Assembly: GCA_021160945.1 (NCBI GenBank) | Contig: JAGHBQ010000203.1 | Coordinates: 1 to 5,195 of the forward strand | Origin: Thermoplasmata archaeon | GTDB taxonomy: Archaea; Thermoplasmatota; Thermoplasmata; Thermoplasmatales; Aciduliprofundaceae | Length of the DNA stretch: 5,195 nucleotides | Direction: 5' to 3' | In this document: one piece after another, positions 4,523 through 5,195 of the stretch | Position numbering within the stretch: the stretch's first letter is position 1 | How the letters are laid out: the number at the start of each line of letters is the position of its first letter | Position numbers and translations under genes: made by a program | The notes under the pieces: generated by a model | Told to the model about the DNA's origin: nothing | Databases searched by the model: none | Seen by the model: only the letters and a program-made list of their open reading frames with translations

Positions 4523-5195
4523 TTTTCTGAGGCCATTTTTTCCTTCAACTCTTTATAATTTATCTGCGCCACCTTCTTTTCTGGACTTATTTCCATTGCC
4601 CTTTTCAGCAATTTTTCTGCCTTCTCATATTCACCAATGTCCATATAGCATCGTGCGAGATTGTTAAGAGCATTGTAACACGCAGGATTATTCTTCAGAA
4701 TCTTGGAGTAAAGTAGCATTGCCGCTCTCTTATTTCCTTTCCTATAGTACAAATTTCCCAGGTTGAGAAGATAGGTTTCCTGGGGATACTTCGAGACAAG
4801 TTTTTTCAGAATTCTCTCTGCTTCATCTAATTTACCCTCTCTCATCAGGGCTATGCTCAATCCATTAAGAACATCCTTATCTCTTTTTTTCTTATATAAA
4901 ATTCTAAAAATACCCTCTGCTTTTTTGTACTCCCCCTTATCTAAATACTCATATCCCTTTCTTATTTCCTCCTGTAGTTGAAGAGATTTCCTATCATACT
5001 CTAAGATGGAAAAGAGGAATACAAAGAAGGTAAGTGCTGCAAGAATTATTATGCTGCTATCATATACCCCAAACATCCCATTATAATGAATGTGAAATAT
5101 CTCGTGGAAGGGCGCAATGAGGAAAAAAGAGAGGGCGAGAAGAATAAATCCCAGCATCAGAGAGAGTTCAACTCTGCGATAAGCGAGTACAAGAC
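4519..5195 (-). CDS. Membrane-anchored TPR-repeat protein, N-terminus beyond the right edge
   Basis: The minus-strand frame has its stop at 4519-4521 and stays open to the window edge. The first in-window ATG is at 5157 (212 residues from there), but the 12 codons before it read LVLAYRRVELSL, a natural run-in to the membrane helix, so the gene probably starts outside. Numbering from 5157: hydrophobic helix 2-16, a His-rich turn HEIFHIH at 18-24, a second helix at about 34-52, then four TPR units at about 63-96, 97-127, 128-159 and 160-193, with a partial helix after. The repeats show the TPR pattern (for example A-L-N-N-L-A-R-C-Y... G-E-Y-E-K-A-E-K-L-L). TPRs are protein-docking scaffolds; this one is probably cytoplasmic and tethered to the membrane. 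No enzyme domain is visible. No TATA box is evident 26 nt upstream of 5157, which also argues against that ATG as the start. Confidence 0.85.
   Translation of the reverse strand, partial: LVLAYRRVELSLMLGFILLALSFFLIAPFHEIFHIHYNGMFGVYDSSIIILAALTFFVFLFSILEYDRKSLQLQEEIRKGYEYLDKGEYKKAEGIFRILYKKKRDKDVLNGLSIALMREGKLDEAERILKKLVSKYPQETYLLNLGNLYYRKGNKRAAMLLYSKILKNNPACYNALNNLARCYMDIGEYEKAEKLLKRAMEISPEKKVAQINYKELKEKMASEN
4523..4528 (+). terminator. Possible T-tract terminator after CBS gene
   Basis: TTTTCT follows the TAG stop at once and lies inside the 3' end of the convergent TPR gene. No hairpin is seen. It is the only T-tract near the stop, and a weak one. Confidence 0.2.

Noticed and set aside
1..5195. 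CRISPR array, tRNA/rRNA, insertion sequence or attachment site
   Set aside because: No regularly spaced repeats, cloverleaf-like sequence, transposase motif or terminal inverted repeats were seen by eye; nearly all bases are assigned to genes or short promoter gaps.

Overview
The window reads as chromosomal DNA from a thermophilic euryarchaeon. Arg is mostly AGA/AGG and Ile is often ATA. Several genes have an archaeal TATA box centred about 26 nt before the start codon and no ribosome binding site, as expected for leaderless mRNAs. The gene content (MPT cofactor genes, an archaeal-type Pcm and a twin-CBS protein) fits Euryarchaeota. A Thermoplasmata/DHVE2-like (Aciduliprofundum-type) host is my guess from style alone, not from any search.

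Layout from left to right. (1) Bases 1-93, minus strand: the first 31 codons of a MATE-family efflux transporter, cut by the window edge and starting with GTG. (2) Bases 94-145: a very short divergent promoter region whose only TATA-like element is a 15-bp perfect palindrome, 26-27 nt from both start codons. (3) 146-1360: a 12-TM MFS transporter. (4) 1405-2619 moeA and 2624-3313 mobB: a tightly coupled pair for the last steps of molybdenum/tungsten cofactor synthesis. The MobB is an extended form with a CxxC-x4-C-x16-C iron-sulfur motif behind the P-loop domain. (5) 3323-3958 pcm, protein-L-isoaspartate O-methyltransferase. It follows mobB by 9 nt but appears to have its own TATA box inside the mobB 3' end. 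(6) 4013-4522: a twin CBS-domain protein with a strong TATA box. (7) 4519-5195, minus strand: a membrane-anchored TPR protein, convergent with the CBS gene (stop codons overlap) and open through the right edge, so its true N-terminus lies outside.

How the genes work together: MATE and MFS are probably both exporters fired from one shared promoter region. MoeA inserts the metal into molybdopterin and MobB supports nucleotide attachment to it. Pcm repairs aged proteins, and the CBS protein is probably an adenosine-nucleotide sensor. Beyond the moeA-mobB pair I see no multi-gene system. No tRNA, rRNA, CRISPR array or mobile element was seen. I do not see convincing evidence of a wholly new system; the most interesting signals are in the regulatory DNA and the MobB-FeS architecture.
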